A stretch of 64,000 nt of DNA from Phytoseiulus persimilis. Its lineage: Eukaryota; Arthropoda; Arachnida; Mesostigmata; Phytoseiidae. Numbering within the stretch: the stretch's first letter is position 1; each line of letters opens with the position of its first letter. This document shows, in pieces, positions 59,050-64,000 of this stretch. The position numbers and the translations under genes were made by a program. Under the pieces are notes generated by a model. It searched no databases. It had not been told where the DNA came from and saw nothing but the letters and a program-made list of their open reading frames with translations. The stretch covers positions 42,098,001-42,162,000 of the forward strand of contig CM075101.1 of NCBI GenBank assembly GCA_037576195.1. The letters run 5' to 3'.

Positions 59050-59160
59050 GTACGAGGAAATCGTTCGGGGATATCATAACTAGAGCACTGAAGTCCTGCC
59101 AGTATCCATGAATCACCAGCCATCAATCCATGTTTGCATGGGATGATAGACATAACCATG
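59050..59160 (+). pseudogene. Possible continuation of the outer BEL polymerase
   Basis: Immediately after GGCAC, one frame reads YEEIVRGYHN, a stop, then NHQPSIH. This resembles the BEL polymerase segment that normally follows the stretch ending at 55612 (Y-E-I-R-Y, then HxPxIH). About 20 residues and the frame are lost in between. The match is short, so it is tentative. If true, the unit 55613-59044 was inserted into an older BEL copy. Confidence 0.4.
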
Positions 59161-59545
59161 ATTCCCGGCCTACAACAGAAACGGAGAAATCCAGGCATCA
59201 AACCCTCATATATCCATATATCTGAATGAACTGAAGTTGTGGTTCGAAACTACAAGCGCCTGAACTTCCAAGCTCTGATAATGAGTGATGACTCGAGATG
59301 TTGGCTTCAAAATATGACGCCGATATTTCCGACATCTTCCACACGAAGAACGGATTCGTTATCGCCGTGGAATGAACTCGTATCGCTGTTTACAGGTCCG
59401 ACGTCTTCTGCTTCGAAATTCCGCGACGTGGCTATCGACTTCGTTTCTGCGAGCTCAAGGTTGAGATTCCGCAGAGGGTTTCGGCATCGTTTGTGGTTTG
59501 CTGACTTTGCGAACTGTCGTGGGAGCCCCTAGGCTCTGGAGAGCC
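59161..59545. other. Intergenic before the TVP23 gene
   Basis: Non-coding by inspection. It should contain the promoter and 5' UTR of the TVP23 gene. I see no TATA box in the expected position. Confidence 0.45.
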
Positions 59546-60654
59546 ATGTCGAACCTTGCGAGTCCCAACTCATCGTCAGTAAGTATTTTCGTTGGACGCG
59601 TCCGGGGAACGGGCACGCCGAGAAACCAATTGGGCCTGGCAGCTGAGCATCCCTCATTTGATGAGCATCGAAGCATCGAACATCGAAGGCATGAGAAAAA
59701 TAGAGGATGATGCCTCAACTCTGAGATCCACCAAGTCAATGGAGAACCCACTCTGAAATGCTTGGGGCATCGACTGAACAAGGAGCTCGATACGCGTCAA
59801 CTCCTCCGCAGACTGCCAACACAATTTGGGCTTCAAGATCGCTCTCTATTTGTGTCTCAACGGATTGCGGAATCTGCAGGATCTAGCAGTCTGTCCTTTC
59901 TAGGCGAGTCTCCTTTCGAACGAAGATTTGAGTCAGCCAAGTCTCTTGCTCCGTTCAGCAGAACGTCATCCCTTCATCGTCCTGCTGCACGTAGGCTTCA
60001 AATTCGCCTGTGTGTTCTTCTATTTGTTCTGCAATCTTTTCAACGACTCATTCGTCGCCAATTTCGTGTTGCTCCTGTTCCTGATAGCGCTAGATTTTTG
60101 GACGACCAAAAATATCACAGGTAAACTCTACTAGCACACTATAACTCGGCTGCGGAAGACAGACTGGGACAGGAGTTCTCAGACACTGGTCAATCCTGTT
60201 CCATTTCCCGATTCAGTTCACGCTTTCCGTCGATGACCGTCCCAACTCTTCTGCTCCAGGTCGCTTCCTTGTCGGTCTTCGGTGGTGGAACTACGTTGAC
60301 GCCAGCACCGGAAAATCGCAATGGGTGTTCGAGAAAGCCCCTGAAAGTCGAACAATCGATAAAGGCGAATCCGGAATCTTCTGGACGGCGTTGCTGGCGA
60401 TGCCGGTCGTATGGTGCTTTTTCGCGTTCACGTCGTTTCTGACGTTCAACTTCCAGTGGCTGACGATAATCGTCGTCGCGATCTCGTTGTCCTTTTCGAA
60501 CGCCTACGGATACATCCGATGCAAGCTGGGGGCGGACAAGAGTATCACGGGGACAGCGACTTCCTGGCTGAGCTTGCAAGTTGTGAAGAACATGTTCCGG
60601 AGAGGAGGAAGTATGCCCGCGCAAAATCTACCCAACTCGGGCGTCAACTACTAG
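59546..60654 (+). CDS. TVP23: TVP23 family Golgi membrane protein (FAM18)
   Basis: Conserved tetraspan-like protein of the late Golgi/trans-Golgi vesicles, implicated in trafficking back to and within the Golgi. Exons 59546-59578 (MSNLASPNSSS, ending at a perfect GTAAGT donor), 59904-60120 and 60260-60654 join in phases 0 and 1 to 214 residues, against about 205 in human. Motifs: RHPFIVLLHVGFKFACVFFY (first membrane segment), LIALDFWTTKNITG, then RFLVGLRWWNYVDASTGKSQ, which is the family's most conserved block. Two further membrane segments cover TALLAMPVVWCFFAFTS and LTIIVVAISLSFSNAYGYIR, followed by CKLG and a soluble C-terminal tail. The ATG context (GAGCCATG) and phase match favour the short first exon. 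The coding start is about 500 bases from dead retroelement sequence. Confidence 0.93.
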
Positions 60655-60707
60655 TTTATAGATTAAGGTTGGAGTACGGAGGCTCCCGTATAGTTTCAAG
60701 TTTTCCG

Positions 60708-60713
60708 AATAAA
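60708..60713 (+). promoter_or_regulatory. Poly(A) signal of TVP23
   Basis: AATAAA 54 bases after the stop codon. Confidence 0.7.
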
Positions 60714-62257
60714 GCAAGAGAAAACCGTGATCTCTCCTCGGAAAAAGTGACGGGTCTCCCAAAGAGGGTAATTAGCTGACAGGAGAGGTGAGCGGCTCAT
60801 GTATCATAAATCCAACACTATCGCCGCCTGTGCAGCTGACCGGGGTCACTCAGGGGGGAAAGGGGGTGGTTTCGACATCATGTGAGACTAGTCAATCGAG
60901 CGAACAATCGTGGATTCCTGATTTTCATGAATCGTAACCGATGATCTAGGTACGTGAATTGTCTTCAGACATCGTTCCATGGTGATTTCTTGTTATGAAA
61001 GATACCGAGCGCTTGTGCGACTCACCCAGTGTCCACAACAGTGCTTGCTCGCCGCCATGCGCAACAGAGCGTCCACCTCTTGACACAATTATCTGACCTC
61101 CTTACGTAAGGAGGAATAAATGTGAAATAGGACGAAATCGTAAGTCTCTTCAATTCGCCATCCTTCGCCTGAGAACGTCGTCTCCTATGACCGATTCTCA
61201 GGTCCTGAAAATGGCTACCGTGGCCTATACCACCGCCCACGCATGGTCAGGAATCTCGTGTGAAACTTCACCCGTGATGCAGACAATGTGGAACCCTAGG
61301 TGGGATCTGTCATCTCCCGGTGATTGGAGGGTTGACTTCCCGCGTCGGATCCGCGGTTTAGAGTCCCCCTGATATGGCAAAATATGGGGGGGTCCGATGT
61401 GGAGGTCAAATTTTCTTCTCGGGCATTACGCATTCCAGATGGAAACTCCCTATGTTAACCGCATCGTGATTTTGACTCGACATCACAAGGAAATTATCGG
61501 ACTCGCTTGAGAACCCTCAGCCGCTGATCTCCCCGAACCGAAAGCTTGCAAGAAACTTCATCCGGGTACCCGTGCGAGTCCCGTCTTTCGGACGCATCGA
61601 AGCAAGTTTCGAAGAGGAGACAGGCACAATATTGACTATCTCGCATCCCGGAACATATTTCTCCGATCGAGACTGACAAATCCCTACCGGATCGCCTGCG
61701 ATGACCGCCGAAGGAACTCTCATATGGTCGATGACTCAAGAACACCGGCTTCCTATCTGATGGATTGAGCAGATGGAATGAAGTTCGACACCAAAATCCG
61801 ACAGTGAACCAGGCAGGCGGTCGCATCATAGTTCTGGGATGCTTTCGGCGAAAGGGTTCAGGCTCGTAGGTGCCGATCACAGGGACAATGATCCTTTGTG
61901 CATTGAAGGAAACCTTTCGTATCATGGGTTGATGCATGCTCTCAAGGAAATGGCGCGAGATCGGCTCTCCCAGCATGAGAATCATCCGGAACAGACATCA
62001 GAGGATTTGTCTATCCTTGAACACCAGAGGCGTCAAGTTCTGAGGAGCCCAGTAAAAGCCCGGATTTAAACCTTCTCGACCATGAGCCGGAAGAGCTAGA
62101 GCGGCGTGGAAGCTCGAGAAGTTTCTTGAACAACGAAAATTAGCTCAACGCTCCCTAACAACTATGAGTTGGTAACTAACGGAGGGTCTCGAAAGTAGTT
62201 TCATTCCTGTCGAATTGATTTGAGCTGCCGACTCCAGCCCATTACTGGAGCTAGGAA

Positions 62258-62400
62258 TTTCAGGCATTCGTCATTTTCCACCACCTGTCTATCCATTCAG
62301 GAAGATGGATAAATGAGGCTATGATGGCTCAGTTCATAAGTTCTCGTGGCAATAATGCATGATTCATCTACTCATGCAGCCATGGATGGATGGATGATTA
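62258..62400. repeat. Dispersed repeat related to the 48.2-kb element, copy B
   Basis: Shares ordered blocks with 48240-48350: TCAGGCATTCGTCATTT, CCACCTGTCTATCCATTCAGG, GATGGATAAATGAGG and TGGCAATAATGCATGATTCATC. Identity is roughly two thirds by eye. The right inverted repeat is degraded and replaced by GGATGGATGGATGATT. Confidence 0.5.
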
Positions 62401-63910
62401 CTAAAGAATAGGCCCCGAAAGTTTGCGCATTTTCTCGTAACCATCCGCTGATTGCAAACGATCGATCTCATGCAAATGAAGGTTTATCTCGAAAAAATGC
62501 GTCAGGCCCTATATGGATAAGTTATACTTCCAAGTTATACTCATCACGGTGCATTTTCCCATTTTGCGCGTGCGAGCGGAACCTGAGTATGAGATTCGAT
62601 CGCTCCTCGGAAGGCGAACCTCGAAGCTCCTCAGCGCCGCTCCTTTGCAGGTCCTTCTCTTGGATGCCGAAGAAACAATGTCGAAGTACTAGGATATTTG
62701 ACCTCACTGAATGAGCTCGGTCTCTGCTTCAGTTAGTCATGCCAAGCCAAGGCAGGAGTCCGATTCGAGCATCCGTGGCAGAGTTCAGGTGCCCTCATCT
62801 TCCGATCGTTTTCTCTTAACTTCAGACTGAGAAAGCGGATTACGTGGTTTTGAGGAGACAAAAGTGCCTTCGAGTGTCAGTCGTTTTTCAATGAAAGCCA
62901 AATCCTCACAGAGGCATAGACGGACGCAGTTGTGCTCTGAGAAGCATTGTGCTTCCAATCGGCTGGTTCCGATTAGGGTGGCTTCACTGAGTAGGGAAAA
63001 CACGTACAGACTTTAGGTGATGACACAGAGCAAGCGGACGTAAGTGATTTCGAAGGTACTCTATTCACACTCAAGATCATTCGCTCAGCATGATCAGACT
63101 TCTCTCGAACGATTCTTCGGGAAAGCAAGCTATATTAGACGGTTGCCTGCTAACTCCTCAAGGTGCTTGACATGCGCACTACGCCACCTCGACCGACCCC
63201 AGCAACGCGTTGTGATCAGTGGCGCAGCCAGAAGTTTCCTTCGGGAGGGGCTGAATTATTTTCCTTCCGCCTACCTCCCACGCGTACTCTAAAACCCAAA
63301 AGAAACTTTTCTCTTATCTTCTACCGAGCCATTGATAGAGAAGCTATGAAATCCATCCATCTATGGAGCCCGATGAGAACGATAGGATCGCCTTGTCAAC
63401 AACAACAATAGAGGAGAGCTCACTCTATGGTCTCCATCGATCGTCTCTACCATACTACAGGCACCTCTCCCCTCTTCATATGGTCAGCATCGTCCCTAAA
63501 ACTATCTTCGGCGTATCGGAACATTTTGTCAATTTTCTGTGAAGCAGTTTTCACTATACTGATCGAAAATTTTGACCGAAATCAAGGAATATCGTCGCAG
63601 CTCGAAGAATGTCTTCGGCTTTCTCCAGAATGTCCTTCGTTGGTTTCGCTGCATGTCCATTGTTTCGACATTGAAGCGCTCCATCGAGCTAGTACGGAGC
63701 TCGTGTTGTGGTTTTCACCACAGTGCAACGAAATCGACTTTGGATCTTTCATTCTGAAGCCCTCCTCGTGGATTGCGTATAATCTCCTCGAATCTGACAC
63801 AGAACTGCTTCGTGTCTCGTAGACGGTCCTCCACGCGCTTGTAGACACTCGAAGACGGTCTTTTGGTTGCTTGTAGGCAGTCTAGTAGACACACGTGGAC
63901 GCCAAATCAC

Positions 63911-64000
63911 CTCCTCAGACCCAGAAGAGTGCAGACAGATCGATCTTGGAATCACTCTCATAGACTCCGAAGAGCATGGTCAGATCGATCCCGGAATCAC
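63911..64000. repeat. 45-bp tandem repeat at the window end
   Basis: AGATCGATCTTGGAATCAC at 63937 recurs as AGATCGATCCCGGAATCAC at 63982, exactly 45 bases later. The preceding GAAGAG segments also align. Two copies are visible; the array may continue past the window. Confidence 0.65.

Larger units (their letters stand above)
52741..59160. mobile_element. Rearranged, nested BEL/Pao LTR-retrotransposon complex
   Basis: From left to right: a full LTR in plus orientation (52741-53143), plus-strand gag, protease and the start of polymerase to 55612, then a complete LTR in minus orientation (55613-56037). Next are a GC-rich plus-strand frame (56.5-57.1 kb), minus-strand integrase, RNase H and reverse transcriptase (57.1-58.97 kb), and the last 59 bases of an LTR in plus orientation (58986-59044). 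Polymerase-like sequence then resumes at 59050. GGCAC stands directly before 52741, directly before 55613 and directly after 59044. All coding parts carry stops or frameshifts, so the complex is inactive. BEL/Pao is identified by the gag domain, the paired Cys-rich knuckles and the integrase signature. Confidence 0.85.
60714..64000. other. Right-hand region without a recognised gene
   Basis: No family recognised. The two longest frames are a 163-codon minus-strand frame (61494-61985) and an ATG-initiated plus-strand frame of 131 codons (63427-63822). Neither has motifs or splice context that supports it. A dispersed repeat copy lies at 62.26-62.40 kb and a short tandem repeat runs off the window end. 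Confidence 0.45.

Noticed and set aside
1..64000. CRISPR arrays, operons, bacterial ribosome binding sites, rRNA genes
   Set aside because: None seen; intron structure and gene families are those of an animal.

Overview
The window is animal nuclear DNA. Its genes are split by spliceosomal introns with GT..AG borders, exon phases match across every join I made, and AATAAA signals follow the stop codons. There are no operons, ribosome binding sites or bacterial gene families. The gene set points to an arthropod: a Shark-type SH2-ankyrin-SH2 tyrosine kinase (an invertebrate family), two cellular fatty-acid-binding protein genes, and BEL/Pao and pogo-like transposons. Compact genes, base composition that looks roughly balanced, and FABPs resembling mite group-13 allergens make a mite (Acari) my best guess, but the species cannot be fixed from this sequence.

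Layout. 1-9.8 kb: no convincing gene. 9.8-16.0 kb (+): ten-exon Shark kinase, 708 codons plus stop. 18.5-20.0 kb (+): three-exon FABP. 20.03-20.37 kb: short pogo-like element with TA target duplications. 20.4-29.8 kb: gene-poor, with two long inverted repeats. 29.8-32.1 kb (+): a second FABP with the same exon structure, sharing an identical 24-bp upstream block with the first. 32.1-39.3 kb: gene-poor, with one near-perfect hairpin. 39.3-41.0 kb (-): TCTP. 41.5-47.1 kb (+): DHX36/RHAU-type DEAH helicase, divergent from TCTP. 48.1-50.3 kb (-): ADCK1-type mitochondrial aarF-domain protein, convergent with the helicase. 52.7-59.2 kb: a rearranged, apparently nested BEL/Pao retrotransposon complex. 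59.5-60.7 kb (+): three-exon TVP23 Golgi membrane protein. 60.7-64 kb: no convincing gene.

The host genes are unrelated housekeeping or signalling genes rather than a pathway: tyrosine-kinase signalling (Shark), lipid carriage (two FABPs), growth and translation control (TCTP), G-quadruplex RNA remodelling (DHX36), mitochondrial lipid/quinone biology (ADCK1) and Golgi trafficking (TVP23). The most unusual part is the BEL/Pao complex. An inner unit has two LTR ends facing each other as a terminal inverted repeat, is flanked by the 5-bp direct repeat GGCAC, and carries a GC-rich, TATA-preceded open frame of unknown origin that runs antisense to its integrase.
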